From positions 186,278-250,277 of the forward strand of contig NZ_LOJI01000040.1 in NCBI RefSeq assembly GCF_001595965.1: a DNA stretch of 64,000 nt, written 5' to 3'. Below are positions 1 through 9,139 of this stretch, piece by piece. Position numbers and translations under genes: made by a program. The notes beneath the pieces are model-generated. The model worked only from the letters and a program-made list of their open reading frames with translations. It had not been told where the DNA came from and did not search any database. The stretch comes from Polynucleobacter yangtzensis (lineage in GTDB: Bacteria; Pseudomonadota; Gammaproteobacteria; Burkholderiales; Burkholderiaceae). Within the stretch, counting starts at the first letter, position 1. Each line of letters opens with the position of its first letter.

Positions 1-346
1 GCCAGAAGCCTGGGGCAGAGATGCAACCGGCAAGTTAGGTGCGCTGATTGATTCACCTGGCTTTCAGGAATTTGGTTTAGCTCACATGTCTGTAAGTGAA
101 CTACAGCACGCCTTCAGAGAATTTAAAGACTTGCTTGGTAAGTGTCGCTTTCATAATTGCGCACATTTATCTGAGCCAGACTGTGCGGTACGAGAAGCGG
201 TAGACAGAAACGAAATAGCGCCAGAAAGACTGGCGCTATTTAGACAATTACACTCCGACTCAAAAACAGCGGATGTACAAATTCAGGGAATTAGCCAAGC
301 CAAAGAGCGATGGTCAGCATTAGCAACAAAGCCATCCAAGCGATAA
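1..346 (+). CDS. rsgA: Ribosome small subunit-dependent GTPase A, C-terminal part (5' truncated by window)
   Basis: The frame is open from the first base and ends in TAA at 344-346, so only the 3' end of the gene is present. RsgA is a circularly permuted GTPase that checks late 30S subunit maturation. The visible part carries the G3-like [10 protein letters not shown] motif soon after the window start. The zinc knuckle follows: a Cys in GKCRFHNC, then a second Cys, a His, and a final Cys in the EPDC context. That order of zinc ligands is characteristic of RsgA. The last 56 bases overlap the 3' end of the convergent CobD/CbiB-like gene. The G1 and G4 motifs lie outside the window. Confidence 0.93.
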   Translation, partial: PEAWGRDATGKLGALIDSPGFQEFGLAHMSVSELQHAFREFKDLLGKCRFHNCAHLSEPDCAVREAVDRNEIAPERLALFRQLHSDSKTADVQIQGISQAKERWSALATKPSKR

Positions 347-1250
347 CGAGACGCCATACCAATCCCACTGCGGAGCGCATGGTGCGCTCAGTAGGTTCAA
401 GACCTACCTCGTATACAACTGGCTCACCAGCTTCCGCCATACGCAATGCTTCACCGCTATCAGGCTCACTCATTGGCTCACCTAAGCGAACACCTAGAGC
501 TCCACTACCTGCAGCTAAGATCACTGCCGATAAAGAATCAGACCATTTTTGTGTCAGGTAACGCCAACCATAAACAGCGCCTTCAAAGTTACCAACAATC
601 GCAAAGCCCATGGCGGTAATGCGTGCAGGAACCCAATCCAAGACGTAGAAGAAATGACGTGCAGCTTCACTCAGATTGAAGTCACCACGCTCAGACCAAC
701 GTTGCGCAGCAATATCTGCCAAGCGATAGAGCACAACACCCGCTGGACCCATTGGCATCATGAACCAGAACAGTACACCAAAGACATGGTGATGTGATCC
801 GATAATGGCACGTTCAAGCGCCAAAGAAATCACTTCGGTCTCAGTTAAGTTGGAAGTGTCTAACTCAGGACCGTACCACTCACCCAAGGCAGCACGAGCT
901 CCAGGCAAGTCATGCGCTTCAATCGCTTCATGCACAGCAGTAAATGAATGGCTGAACTGACGAAAGCCAAAAAACAAATACGCGATGACGATATTCCAAA
1001 TAAATCCGAGGATGGGGTAAGTCACCATGCAAATGACATACACCATGAACACTAAGAAGGTTGGCAAGATGAAGGCAACCAAACAGGCCATACGCGCGCC
1101 TACAGGGCTCGCACCTTCTTCAGTCTTGCCACCGAATTCAGCAGCAACCCAATCCAACCAGCGGGCGCAAACACGCGCAATCCAATGGCTTGAAGTTACT
1201 GGGCGATATTGCTCAGCAATGAGGGCGAAGAGAATAGAAAAGAAAGTCAT
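291..1250 (-). CDS. CobD/CbiB family integral membrane protein
   Basis: This 319-residue protein has hydrophobic segments at about residues 54-75, 78-96, 160-182 and 300-318. The central [17 protein letters not shown] region followed by LYRLAD resembles the conserved core of CobD/CbiB adenosylcobinamide-phosphate synthases and AmpE-like relatives. No other cobalamin gene lies nearby. Betaproteobacteria commonly carry such a stand-alone paralogue, so a B12 role should not be assumed. The ATG at 1250 overlaps the NUDIX stop by four bases (ATGA), which indicates translational coupling. The 3' end overlaps rsgA tail to tail by 56 bp, unusually long for a compact genome. Confidence 0.8.
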   Translation of the reverse strand: MTFFSILFALIAEQYRPVTSSHWIARVCARWLDWVAAEFGGKTEEGASPVGARMACLVAFILPTFLVFMVYVICMVTYPILGFIWNIVIAYLFFGFRQFSHSFTAVHEAIEAHDLPGARAALGEWYGPELDTSNLTETEVISLALERAIIGSHHHVFGVLFWFMMPMGPAGVVLYRLADIAAQRWSERGDFNLSEAARHFFYVLDWVPARITAMGFAIVGNFEGAVYGWRYLTQKWSDSLSAVILAAGSGALGVRLGEPMSEPDSGEALRMAEAGEPVVYEVGLEPTERTMRSAVGLVWRLVIAWMALLLMLTIALWLG

Positions 1251-1990
1251 ACTTTTAATAAATGATAAAGGTTACGCAACATTCCCGCAGTGGCACCCCA
1301 AATAAAGCGGTTCTCATAAGGCATTGAATAAAAACGTCGTCCGCCCTGCTCACTTTGCCACAGTCTAACCTGATGGTTGGCAGGATCAAGTAAAAAACTC
1401 AGGGGTACTTCAAATACATCCGCTACTTCAAACTCATCTAAGACGTATTCTGCCTGAGCCTGAACCAATCCTACTACTGGCGTCACGCTATAGCCAGATA
1501 CTGTTAAATACTGAGGCATGTGGCCAATAATCTCAACTCTCTTGGGATCCAGTCCAATTTCTTCCTGACTCTCACGTAAAGCAGTGTCATTTGGACTTTG
1601 ATCCTCCGGATCCATGCGACCGCCTGGAAAACTAATTTGTCCTGCGTGATCGCGCAAATGATTGGTTCTTTGCGTTAGCAGCACTGACAATCCCTCCTCT
1701 TTCAATACAAGAGGAATAAGTACGGCAGCTTTAGTAACTTTTCCGGCAGACTCACGTTTGGCAATAATATCTGCCGCAATCACATGACGGTTTTCATCGG
1801 TAATCTCTGGCTCCCATTTTGGTGGAGATTGCAAGCGCAGCTTTAAACCAGCTGGCTCAAGAAATTCTTTTGCTACCTTTTTTTCATGTGCACATGTCTC
1901 ATGAATCGGAACTGCTTGCGCATCAAATCCTGGGGGCGCTGCAACATTCATTGCGTAGTCTTCAGGGCTTGGTGTCTTGGGCATATTCAT
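1247..1990 (-). CDS. NUDIX hydrolase, CoA pyrophosphatase type
   Basis: The 247-residue protein has a complete Nudix box at about residues 123-146: GG, a run with REs, then EEIGL, matching GX5EX7REUXEEXGU. The preceding LLTQRTNHLRDHAGQISF segment is the signature of the CoA/acyl-CoA pyrophosphatase subgroup (NudL/CoaX-like), which cleaves CoA to phosphopantetheine and 3',5'-ADP. About 75 residues of N-terminal extension precede the domain. The start lies only 13 bases after the U-tract of the rplS terminator and has no clear Shine-Dalgarno sequence. The gene is coupled to the CobD-like gene by a 4-bp overlap. Confidence 0.85.
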   Translation of the reverse strand: MNMPKTPSPEDYAMNVAAPPGFDAQAVPIHETCAHEKKVAKEFLEPAGLKLRLQSPPKWEPEITDENRHVIAADIIAKRESAGKVTKAAVLIPLVLKEEGLSVLLTQRTNHLRDHAGQISFPGGRMDPEDQSPNDTALRESQEEIGLDPKRVEIIGHMPQYLTVSGYSVTPVVGLVQAQAEYVLDEFEVADVFEVPLSFLLDPANHQVRLWQSEQGGRRFYSMPYENRFIWGATAGMLRNLYHLLKV

Positions 1991-2003
1991 ATTCTAAGGC
2001 AAC

Positions 2004-2031
2004 AAAAAAGGCGACCGAGGCCGCCTTTTTT
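2004..2031. terminator. Rho-independent terminator after rplS
   Basis: A 10-bp perfect stem (AAAAAAGGCG paired with CGCCTTTTTT) flanks an 8-base loop just after the rplS stop at 2047. Because the stem is bounded by A and T runs, it could act on both strands. It lies directly ahead of the NUDIX start at 1990. Confidence 0.85.
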
Positions 2032-2046
2032 ACTTCAAGCCGACAT

Positions 2047-2442
2047 TTATTCTGCGGCTGGAGCTGCTGCTGCAGTCTTACGTGCAGGCAACTTCTCTTT
2101 AATACGTGCAGACTTACCTGAACGATCGCGCAAGTAGTACAACTTCGCACGACGTACATCACCGCGACGCTTCACTTCAATACCAGCGATCAATGGTGAG
2201 TAAGTTTGGAATGTACGCTCTACACCTTCGCCAGATGAAATCTTACGAACGATAAAGCTGGAATTGAGTCCGCGATTACGCTTAGCAATCACAACGCCTT
2301 CAAAGGCCTGGGCACGCTTACGTGTACCCTCAACTACGTTTACGCTAACAACTACTGTGTCGCCAGGAGCAAAGCTTGGCAATACTTTGTTAGCACTTAA
2401 GCGAGCAATTTCTTCTTGCTCAATTTTTTCAATTAAATTCAT
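2047..2442 (-). CDS. rplS: 50S ribosomal protein L19
   Basis: The 131-residue protein begins [12 protein letters not shown] and contains [33 protein letters not shown] and the C-terminal [18 protein letters not shown], all typical of L19 at the 30S-50S interface. An Ala-rich tail (PAAE) extends the usual ~115-residue core. The ribosome binding site AAGGA lies six bases upstream of the ATG. It is the last gene of the rpsP-rimM-trmD-rplS operon. A 133-bp gap separates it from trmD, so a supplementary promoter is possible, though none was convincing. Confidence 0.97.
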   Translation of the reverse strand: MNLIEKIEQEEIARLSANKVLPSFAPGDTVVVSVNVVEGTRKRAQAFEGVVIAKRNRGLNSSFIVRKISSGEGVERTFQTYSPLIAGIEVKRRGDVRRAKLYYLRDRSGKSARIKEKLPARKTAAAAPAAE

Positions 2443-2575
2443 TTTTAATCCTTAAACATCGTATTAGCGTTTAATCCCGAGATATAAATCAACGGACCTA
2501 ATAGAGGATGCAGTTAAAACAATTTCACTAAACCAAAAACTAAACTACCTATTCACTACTGCACACTAAAAGTAT

Positions 2576-3322
2576 TTACAGAGAGCGAAGAAATTGTTCA
2601 TCTTCTCGGGTTAGCAACCCTTTGGTTCTAGCCGATTCAATTAAGTCCGGCCTTAACCTCAACGTCAGCTCTAAAGACTTCTGCCGACGCCAAACCGCTA
2701 TTTTAGCGTGATGTCCGCCTAAAAGCACGTCCGGAACGGATAAATTTTCATATATTTCAGGGCGGGTGTAATGCGGATAGTCTAAAAGGCCGTTCATAAA
2801 GCTATCCTGGGCGGCTGATTCGCCATCTCCAAGGGCTCCTGGGATAAGCCTAATTACCGCATCCATCATGGCCATAGCGGCGATTTCACCCCCAGAAAGC
2901 ACGAAATCGCCAATAGAAAGCTGTAAATCGACGTTTCGGTCGACAAAACGCTGATCTACGGCCTCATATCGACCACAAATGAAGCTTAAATTACCGTAAT
3001 TGAGGATATCTGTCGCTATCTTCTGAGAAAAACGCTCCCCTTGGGGCGCTAATAAGCAGATTGGACCGCTTTTGATTCCAGCTGCCTCATGGGATGCCTT
3101 GATTCCAGCAACGGCATCTTCCAATGGCTTTGCCATCATGACCATTCCTGGGCCGCCGCCATAGGCGCGATCATCTACCGTTTTACGAGGATCAGAACAA
3201 AAATCTCGAGGGTTCCACAAATGGACGCTAGCCAAAGATTGTTCACATGCGCGCCCAGTAATACCCCACTGCGTTAAAGCAGAGAACATTTCTGGAAATA
3301 AGGTTACAACATCAAAGCGCAT
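2576..3322 (-). CDS. trmD: tRNA (guanine-N1)-methyltransferase TrmD
   Basis: The 248-residue enzyme methylates G37 of tRNAs that read CNN and CGG-type codons, which prevents +1 frameshifting. The SPOUT trefoil-knot region is visible: [13 protein letters not shown] near residue 115, then [17 protein letters not shown] for S-adenosylmethionine binding. [11 protein letters not shown] near residue 55 is also characteristic. The length matches the family. The start at ATG 3322 follows rimM by 25 bases, with GAGAT upstream. The neighbours rimM and rplS are the standard partners. Confidence 0.97.
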   Translation of the reverse strand: MRFDVVTLFPEMFSALTQWGITGRACEQSLASVHLWNPRDFCSDPRKTVDDRAYGGGPGMVMMAKPLEDAVAGIKASHEAAGIKSGPICLLAPQGERFSQKIATDILNYGNLSFICGRYEAVDQRFVDRNVDLQLSIGDFVLSGGEIAAMAMMDAVIRLIPGALGDGESAAQDSFMNGLLDYPHYTRPEIYENLSVPDVLLGGHHAKIAVWRRQKSLELTLRLRPDLIESARTKGLLTREDEQFLRSL

Positions 3323-3347
3323 ATCTATCTCGAATTATCTATGAGCT

Positions 3348-3914
3348 TTATTGCCAGTCAGATTGCCAGTCAAGCGCAATCACTTTTTTTGGCAGATCAA
3401 CGTTTTGCACCACCTCTTTTACAAACGGTACCAAATATTTGATTGTCTTTGTTTGTGCATCGCCAATTGCGATGACACCATGCGCACCATTCTCAGTGAC
3501 GTCAATCACCTCACCAAGAGTTTCATTTTGCAAATTGATGGCGTTACATCCAATGAGGTCTACCCAGTAATAGGAATCACTCTCGGCCTTTGGAAAGGCA
3601 TCGCGCGCAACTAATATTCTGGCACCCTTTAACGCAAGCGCTTGATCGCGATCGCTAACACCTTCAAGCGCCATCACCACATTACCACTGTGCATCTTGG
3701 CACTCTTTACTTTGTATTGCGTCAATGAGGCCTGCTCTACAGACGCAGAAACGCCAGCATCCCTACGCGGGATCAGAGATAACCAAACTGATTTAGAAGA
3801 AAGAAGTGCTACAGGCTCTGAAGAGTGAGGTCTAACCTTCACTTGACCCTGCAAACCTTGTGCCTCAGATATGGCGCCAAGCTCAATCAAATCATTAAGG
3901 GAAGGTGCGCTCAT
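3348..3914 (-). CDS. rimM: 16S rRNA processing protein RimM
   Basis: The 188-residue protein assists late maturation of the 30S head and binds S19. The N-terminal β-barrel starts with IELGAISEAQGLQGQVKV. The C-terminal PRC-like domain contains SYYWVDLIGCNAIN and GVIAIG, ending LVPFVKEVV and KKVIALDWQSDW. Length and order fit the family. It lies between rpsP (92-bp gap containing a large hairpin) and trmD (25-bp gap). Confidence 0.95.
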   Translation of the reverse strand: MSAPSLNDLIELGAISEAQGLQGQVKVRPHSSEPVALLSSKSVWLSLIPRRDAGVSASVEQASLTQYKVKSAKMHSGNVVMALEGVSDRDQALALKGARILVARDAFPKAESDSYYWVDLIGCNAINLQNETLGEVIDVTENGAHGVIAIGDAQTKTIKYLVPFVKEVVQNVDLPKKVIALDWQSDWQ

Positions 3915-3962
3915 TTGTAAGACACCTTATTTTCCCAAAATAGAACTACTAGAAATTCTGTC

Positions 3963-3997
3963 ACTAAAAGCTTCATCACTTCGATGAAGCTTTTAGT
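3963..3997 (-). repeat. Perfect 15-bp inverted repeat between rpsP and rimM
   Basis: ACTAAAAGCTTCATC and its exact reverse complement flank a 5-base loop (acttc). The stem sits between the rpsP stop and rimM start inside the ribosomal operon. The 3' arm ends in TTTTAGT rather than a long U-run, so it may be a weak terminator, an attenuator or an mRNA-stabilising hairpin that sets S16 above RimM. Function is inferred. Confidence 0.8.
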
Positions 3998-4006
3998 AAT
4001 CGAATA

Positions 4007-4252
4007 TTAAACAGCTGGATTGTTTTTGATCAAACGCACTACTGTTGGAGAGATTTGCGCACCAACACCAGTCCAGTAAGTCAAACGGTCTTGAGCAATA
4101 CGCATTGCTTGCTCAGTTGCCGCTGCTTGTGGGTTGAAATAACCAATACGCTCGATAAAGTTCGAGTCACGACGGTTGCGCTTATCAGTAGCAACGATGC
4201 TGTAAAAAGGGCGCTTCTTAGAACCGCCGCGTGCCAGTCGAATGACGACCAT
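4007..4252 (-). CDS. rpsP: 30S ribosomal protein S16
   Basis: The 81-residue protein begins [20 protein letters not shown] and contains [14 protein letters not shown], the hallmark motifs of S16. AAGGA lies six bases upstream of the ATG at 4252. It is the first gene of the rpsP-rimM-trmD-rplS operon. The upstream 224-bp divergent region shared with the META lipoprotein gene must hold its promoter; a TAGAAT -10-like element is present on this strand near 4375, but its -35 match is poor. Confidence 0.97.
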
Positions 4253-4476
4253 ACTTATTCCTTAAAATCTAAAATGAAAACAGGTTGATTACAACCCAAT
4301 GAAATTTCTACAAAAAATCTTGGGCTCCAGCTCACCAAATACAGATACGGTAGAGCGGAAAACCTCATATTCTAGACGAAAACCCCTACTTCTTCCACCT
4401 ATTTAAGAAGGCTAGCCAGTAGAATAGAATGTAGCCAGATGTAAAAAGTATATTAAAAACAATAACTTAGAAAAAT

Positions 4477-5001
4477 ATGACCCTTAAATCCAGCGTTTCA
4501 GCCGCCTTTAGAAGCCAAATAAATAGGCTATTTCTGGCGCTTTCTTGCTTAGGTCTTGGTTTTTTGGTTGGTTGCGCTAACGTTATCCCGCCTTGTGGCG
4601 CCAAAATCAGCCCACCGAGCAGTGAGCTCAAAAACACCAAATGGGAGCTCACCCGTTGGAACCTGCCCCCAAACAACAATGGTGAGGTTCGAGCCCGCCA
4701 AATCCCCCAAGGTGACGCTAGTAATCCCATCCAAATCATTTTTGACGTCAATGGCCAACGCCTTAGTGGTTCGACAGGATGTAATCGCTTCACTGCAACG
4801 ATCGATGAAGATGCGCGCGGTTTCTCTCTCAAGCAAATTGCCAGCACCAAAATGGCTTGTAGTCCGCAACGTATGGAACTAGAAAATGATTTTCTCTATC
4901 AGCTAAACGACTATCGCAGCATCGTGCGCAATGGCGATCAACTACTCATGATTGGCACGGATCGTGAAGTATTAAGCTTTACTCAAAAACCAAATAAATA
5001 A
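4477..5001 (+). CDS. META-domain (HslJ-like) lipoprotein
   Basis: The 174-residue protein has an N-terminal hydrophobic stretch ending in the lipobox LVGC with Cys33, so it is predicted to be a lipoprotein. The META domain follows: NTKWELTRW, then IIFDVNGQRLSGSTGCNRF, then TKMACSPQRMELENDFL, and a closing strand LLMIGTDREVLSF. META/HslJ proteins are poorly understood envelope or stress-associated proteins. It is transcribed divergently from rpsP. A small membrane protein gene follows 26 bp downstream, probably in the same transcript. Confidence 0.8.
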   Translation: MTLKSSVSAAFRSQINRLFLALSCLGLGFLVGCANVIPPCGAKISPPSSELKNTKWELTRWNLPPNNNGEVRARQIPQGDASNPIQIIFDVNGQRLSGSTGCNRFTATIDEDARGFSLKQIASTKMACSPQRMELENDFLYQLNDYRSIVRNGDQLLMIGTDREVLSFTQKPNK

Positions 5002-5027
5002 ATATCGGCAACTCTACAGAAATACTT

Positions 5028-5474
5028 ATGAAAAAATCCAAACTCCTATTTTGTGCGCTGGGATTTCTCCTTCCTGGAAGCGGTCTCAACTGCTTTTATC
5101 TGCAGGGGCTCAAATCCTTTTGGGCATGGGTGCAGTTATTTGCCTTAATTGGTGGTGTGGCGGGTTGGGTTATTTTAAAAGGCGCACATTTTCATTCTGC
5201 GCCAGGATGGGTGCTTGTGACTTTTGGGTTTATTGCTATTGAAGCAAGTTGGTTAACGACGATTGCTTTCGGTCTTCGCTTAGATGAAAAGTGGGATGCT
5301 CAATTTAATCCCGGCATTGAAGAGCATCGTCGCAGCCGCTCTGGCTGGCCGGTGATCTTGACTGTGATTTTCTCTTTAGTTTTTGGTGCTGGTGTGATGA
5401 TGACTTTTTTAGCAGTCTCATTCGAGCAATTCTTTATCTCTCAAATCCACGAAGCAAAAAAGCTATCCCAGTAA
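5028..5474 (+). CDS. Small membrane protein, TM2-like N-terminus
   Basis: The 148-residue protein shows four hydrophobic segments, at about residues 5-28, 32-50, 58-78 and 108-132. The opening FLLPGSGLNCFYLQG resembles the glycine-rich helical turn of TM2-type domains, but the match is too weak to name it. A polar cytoplasmic stretch (LDEKWDAQFNPGIEEHRRSRSG) separates the third and fourth segments. No function can be assigned. Its stop codon lies in the loop of a perfect 10-bp hairpin that is followed by a second terminator. Confidence 0.65.
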   Translation: MKKSKLLFCALGFLLPGSGLNCFYLQGLKSFWAWVQLFALIGGVAGWVILKGAHFHSAPGWVLVTFGFIAIEASWLTTIAFGLRLDEKWDAQFNPGIEEHRRSRSGWPVILTVIFSLVFGAGVMMTFLAVSFEQFFISQIHEAKKLSQ

Positions 5475-5489
5475 TTGCAGATAGCTTTT
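5458..5489 (+). terminator. Hairpin enclosing a stop codon
   Basis: AAAAGCTATC and GATAGCTTTT form a perfect 10-bp stem whose 12-base loop contains the TAA stop (5472-5474) of the preceding gene. A short U-rich stretch follows. It is the first of two tandem hairpins. Confidence 0.6.
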
Positions 5490-5499
5490 CTTTTGCAAG

Positions 5500-5525
5500 A
5501 ACCGCTCTTTGGAGCGGTTTTTTTA
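5500..5525 (+). terminator. Rho-independent terminator
   Basis: AACCGCTC and GAGCGGTT form an 8-bp stem around a TTTG loop, followed by a run of T on the plus strand. It ends the META-lipoprotein/membrane-protein unit and lies between convergent genes. Confidence 0.88.
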
Positions 5526-5542
5526 TTCACTTTTAAATCTCT

Positions 5543-7330
5543 TTAGAACTGCTCCACTTCTAATGCATTTGTAGAGTGTCCGCTTTCCACAATCGATGTG
5601 GCCAGGGCTTGTGCTTGAGGCATGAGGTTCTCGGCAAAGAAACGCGCTGTAGCAATTTTTGCATCATAGAAACTTGGATCACCGTCACGCAAACGCTCAG
5701 CTGCTAAAAGTGCTCTAGCCATTTGCCAACCACCCAACACTAAACCAGATAAGCGCAGGTAGGCAAAACTGCCAGCGTAGACCGCTTTGATATCAGTCTT
5801 AGCATTTGCAACGATATAGGCTACCGCTTGCTCGAATGCAGCGCGAGCTAATGTAAGTTGCTTGAGAACCGCTTTAGCATCCGCTGAACCACTAGCAGCT
5901 AAATCTTTTTCTGTGGCAGCAATTCTTTGGGAAAGTTCTTTTGCAATAGCGCCGCCATCACGTACGGTTTTTCTGCCGACCAAGTCATTCGCCTGAATGG
6001 CAGTAGTGCCCTCATAAATCGTCAAGATACGGGCATCGCGATAGTGCTGTGCAGCGCCAGTCTCTTCAATAAAGCCCATGCCACCATGCACCTGAACACC
6101 CAAGCTTGCTACCTCAATCGACATCTCCGTAGAGAAGCCCTTAACGATCGGCACTAAGAATTCATAAATGGCCTGGTTAGCTTTGCGTACAGCCTCATCA
6201 GGCGCTGCGTGCTGTGCGTCATAGGCAGAAGCAGCGTAATAAGCTAGGGCACGTGATGCCTCTGTATAAGCACGCATAGTCATCAGCATGCGCTTCACAT
6301 CCGGCTGATGAATGATCGCTACAGGGCCAGGAGAGCCAGCTAAGTCGCGGCTTTGGACACGGTCTTTTGCGTATTGAACAGCCTTTTGATAAGCGCGCTC
6401 TGCAACTGCAACACCTTGCATACCTACTGCAAAGCGAGCTGCATTCATCATTACAAACATATATTCCAGACCGCGGTTTTCTTCACCAACCAAGTAGCCG
6501 ATTGCTCCGCCATGGTCGCCAAATTGCAGTACTGCAGTTGGGCTAGCCTTGATGCCAAGCTTGTGCTCAATGGATACACAATGCACATCATTGCGCTCAC
6601 CTAATGAACCATCAGCATTAACCAAGAACTTAGGCACTACGAATAAAGAAATCCCTTTTACACCCTCAGGCGCATCAGGTGTTCTTGCAAGCACCAAATG
6701 GATAATATTCTTAGCCATATCGTGCTCACCATAGGTGATGTAAATTTTGGTACCAAAAATCTTGTACGTGCCATCACCCTCCGGTACGGCACGTGAACGC
6801 ACCATCGATAAATCGGAGCCAGCCTGTGGCTCGGTGAGGTTCATTGTTCCAGTCCACTCACCAGAAATCATTTTTGGAACGTATTGCTCCTGAAGTTCTG
6901 GGCTTGCCGCTGTTAACAAGGCTTCAATAGCCCCATCAGTCAGTAATGGGCAAAGGGCAAAAGAAAGATTGGCTGCATTGACCATCTCCAAACATGCAGT
7001 AGAAATTAGCTTTGGCAGACCTTGGCCACCAAACTCTGCTGGATGGATAACGCCTTGCCATCCTGCGGCAGCATATTGCTCAAAAGCATTCTTAAAGCCG
7101 GGAGTGGTTGTAACAACACCATCTTTTAATGAGCTTGGATTTTGATCTCCAGCCCAATTCAGGGGTGCAACAACATCTTGATTGAACTTAGCAGACTCTT
7201 CCAAAATGGCAGGCGCTAAATCCACATCTGCACCCGCTTCTGCGTAAGAGGGGTAGGCAACGACATCTGATAGCCCAGCTAGTTCATTCATCACAAACAA
7301 CATATCTTTCACTGGGGCTACGTATGGCAT
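5543..7330 (-). CDS. Acyl-CoA dehydrogenase, DmdC-like large family
   Basis: The 595-residue length and the N-terminal extension (MPYVAPVKDMLFVMNELAGL) place this in the large acyl-CoA dehydrogenase group. That group includes 3-methylmercaptopropionyl-CoA dehydrogenase DmdC and medium/long-chain enzymes. It has MNLTEPQAGSDLS (FAD/substrate loop), FGTKIYITYGEHD, and ILTIYEGTTAIQANDLVGRK containing the catalytic Glu. AAGGAG lies five bases before the ATG. It is last in the operon after ligase, etfB and etfA. EtfAB would accept its electrons. The substrate (short/medium fatty acyl-CoA or methylthio-acyl-CoA) cannot be decided from sequence. Confidence 0.88.
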   Translation of the reverse strand: MPYVAPVKDMLFVMNELAGLSDVVAYPSYAEAGADVDLAPAILEESAKFNQDVVAPLNWAGDQNPSSLKDGVVTTTPGFKNAFEQYAAAGWQGVIHPAEFGGQGLPKLISTACLEMVNAANLSFALCPLLTDGAIEALLTAASPELQEQYVPKMISGEWTGTMNLTEPQAGSDLSMVRSRAVPEGDGTYKIFGTKIYITYGEHDMAKNIIHLVLARTPDAPEGVKGISLFVVPKFLVNADGSLGERNDVHCVSIEHKLGIKASPTAVLQFGDHGGAIGYLVGEENRGLEYMFVMMNAARFAVGMQGVAVAERAYQKAVQYAKDRVQSRDLAGSPGPVAIIHQPDVKRMLMTMRAYTEASRALAYYAASAYDAQHAAPDEAVRKANQAIYEFLVPIVKGFSTEMSIEVASLGVQVHGGMGFIEETGAAQHYRDARILTIYEGTTAIQANDLVGRKTVRDGGAIAKELSQRIAATEKDLAASGSADAKAVLKQLTLARAAFEQAVAYIVANAKTDIKAVYAGSFAYLRLSGLVLGGWQMARALLAAERLRDGDPSFYDAKIATARFFAENLMPQAQALATSIVESGHSTNALEVEQF

Positions 7331-7392
7331 TACAACTCCTTTTAATTCAAATTGAATACTTCTATTGTTTGACTAGCATTGCTGCCAGCCAC

Positions 7393-8328
7393 TTATCCCA
7401 AAGCTTTAGTTAACTCTGGAACAGCGGTATTTAAATCTGCAACCAAACCATAATCCGCAACGCCAAAGATTGGCGCTTCTGGATCTTTGTTAATAGCTAC
7501 GATCACTTTGGAATCTTTCATACCAGCTAAGTGCTGGATGGCACCAGAGATACCTACAGCGATATATAACTGTGGAGCCACAATCTTGCCGGTCTGACCA
7601 ACCTGGTAGTCATTTGGTACATAACCCGCATCTACAGCAGCGCGCGATGCCCCTAAGGCAGCTCCGAGCTTATCAGCCAAAGGCGTAATGAGTTCTTGAT
7701 ACTTCTCACCAGAACCTAAACCACGGCCACCAGATACGATGATCTTGGCAGCAGTCAATTCAGGGCGATCTGACTTAGTTAACTCGCGACCAACAAAAGA
7801 GGATTGAGCCTTACTGTCAGCAACTGCCGCTTTCTCAATAGCAGCTGAACCGCCAGTCGAGGCTACTGGATCAAAACCAGTGGTACGAACAGTGATCACT
7901 TTTACTGGGTCAACAGATTGCACTGTTGCAATTGCATTACCAGCGTAAATTGGGCGCTCAAAAGTATCTGCTGACAATACTTTAGTAATGTCAGATAGCT
8001 GAGCAACATCCAACTTAGCAGCAACGCGTGGCAAGACATTCTTACCGTTAGCAGTTGCTGGAGCCAAGATATGGCTATAGCCATTCGCAATTGAGAGAAT
8101 CTGTGCAGCCAAAGGTTCGGCCAATTGATCAGCTAAATTTGCCGCATCGATTTGAATAACTTTACGTACACCAGCAATTTGAGCTGCTGCAGCTGCGGCG
8201 GCATCAGCCCCGCTACCAGCAACCAGCACATCCACCTCTGGACCGCACTGCAAAGCAGCCGCTACTGCATTAAGCGTAGCTGCTTTTAAGGATTGATTGT
8301 CGTGTTCAGCAATAACAAGTGCGGCCAT
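7393..8328 (-). CDS. etfA: Electron transfer flavoprotein alpha subunit
   Basis: The 311-residue protein ends with the FAD-binding domain. [15 protein letters not shown] near residue 200 and [20 protein letters not shown] near residue 245 are classical, followed by [11 protein letters not shown] and ADYGLVADL. EtfA with EtfB takes electrons from acyl-CoA dehydrogenases and passes them to ETF-quinone oxidoreductase. Its ATG directly abuts the etfB stop (TAAATG), so the subunits are translationally coupled. The acyl-CoA dehydrogenase follows 62 bp downstream. Confidence 0.96.
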   Translation of the reverse strand: MAALVIAEHDNQSLKAATLNAVAAALQCGPEVDVLVAGSGADAAAAAAAQIAGVRKVIQIDAANLADQLAEPLAAQILSIANGYSHILAPATANGKNVLPRVAAKLDVAQLSDITKVLSADTFERPIYAGNAIATVQSVDPVKVITVRTTGFDPVASTGGSAAIEKAAVADSKAQSSFVGRELTKSDRPELTAAKIIVSGGRGLGSGEKYQELITPLADKLGAALGASRAAVDAGYVPNDYQVGQTGKIVAPQLYIAVGISGAIQHLAGMKDSKVIVAINKDPEAPIFGVADYGLVADLNTAVPELTKALG

Positions 8329-9084
8329 TTAGATCACCTTCGCTTCATTTTTGAGTTTTTCTACCAAAGCTGCTACATCAGCAACCATCACACCTGCGCT
8401 ACGCTTAGGCGGCTCTTCAACTTTGATTGTTTTAAGACGTGGGGCAATATCGACACCCAAATCTTCCGGCTTCACAATATCAATGGTCTTTTTCTTGGCT
8501 TTCATGATGTTCGGCAAAGTGACATAACGTGGCTCATTCAGACGCAAGTCAGTCGTAATGACTGCAGGCAAAGAAAGGGCAATAGTTTCTAAACCGCCAT
8601 CCACTTCACGAGTCACAGTGGCTTTGCCATCAGCAATAACCACCTTAGATGCAAAGGTTGCTTGTGGGATATCGATCAGGCTTGCCAACATCTGACCAGT
8701 TTGATTGCTATCGTCATCAATCGCTTGCTTACCAAGGATGATGATTTGCGCCTGCTCTTTATCAGAGAGCGCCTTGAGAATCTTTGCTACTGCCAAAGGC
8801 TGCAAGTCGGCATCAGGAGCAGTCTCAACCAAGATGGCGCGATCAGCGCCAATAGCTAAAGCAGTACGTAATGTTTCTTGGCATTGGGTTGCGCCTGCAG
8901 TCACCACTACCACTTCAGTTGCTACGCCCGCTTCTTTTAAACGCACCGCCTCTTCAACTGCGATTTCATCAAAGGGATTCATACTCATTTTGACGTTAGC
9001 AAGATCCACGCCAGAATTGTCTGATTTCACCCGAATTTTGACGTTGTAATCAACAACACGTTTTACAGCTACTAAGATTTTCAT
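8329..9084 (-). CDS. etfB: Electron transfer flavoprotein beta subunit
   Basis: The 251-residue protein starts [19 protein letters not shown] and contains [35 protein letters not shown] and the C-terminal [12 protein letters not shown] signature of EtfB (AMP-binding subunit). The gene precedes etfA with no intergenic base. The 55-bp gap from the upstream ligase gene fits one transcript. Confidence 0.96.
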   Translation of the reverse strand: MKILVAVKRVVDYNVKIRVKSDNSGVDLANVKMSMNPFDEIAVEEAVRLKEAGVATEVVVVTAGATQCQETLRTALAIGADRAILVETAPDADLQPLAVAKILKALSDKEQAQIIILGKQAIDDDSNQTGQMLASLIDIPQATFASKVVIADGKATVTREVDGGLETIALSLPAVITTDLRLNEPRYVTLPNIMKAKKKTIDIVKPEDLGVDIAPRLKTIKVEEPPKRSAGVMVADVAALVEKLKNEAKVI

Positions 9085-9139
9085 TTGGAATTCTCAATAA
9101 TGGTTAACGATCTATTTTATCCGCCCTGAAGAGCAATCT

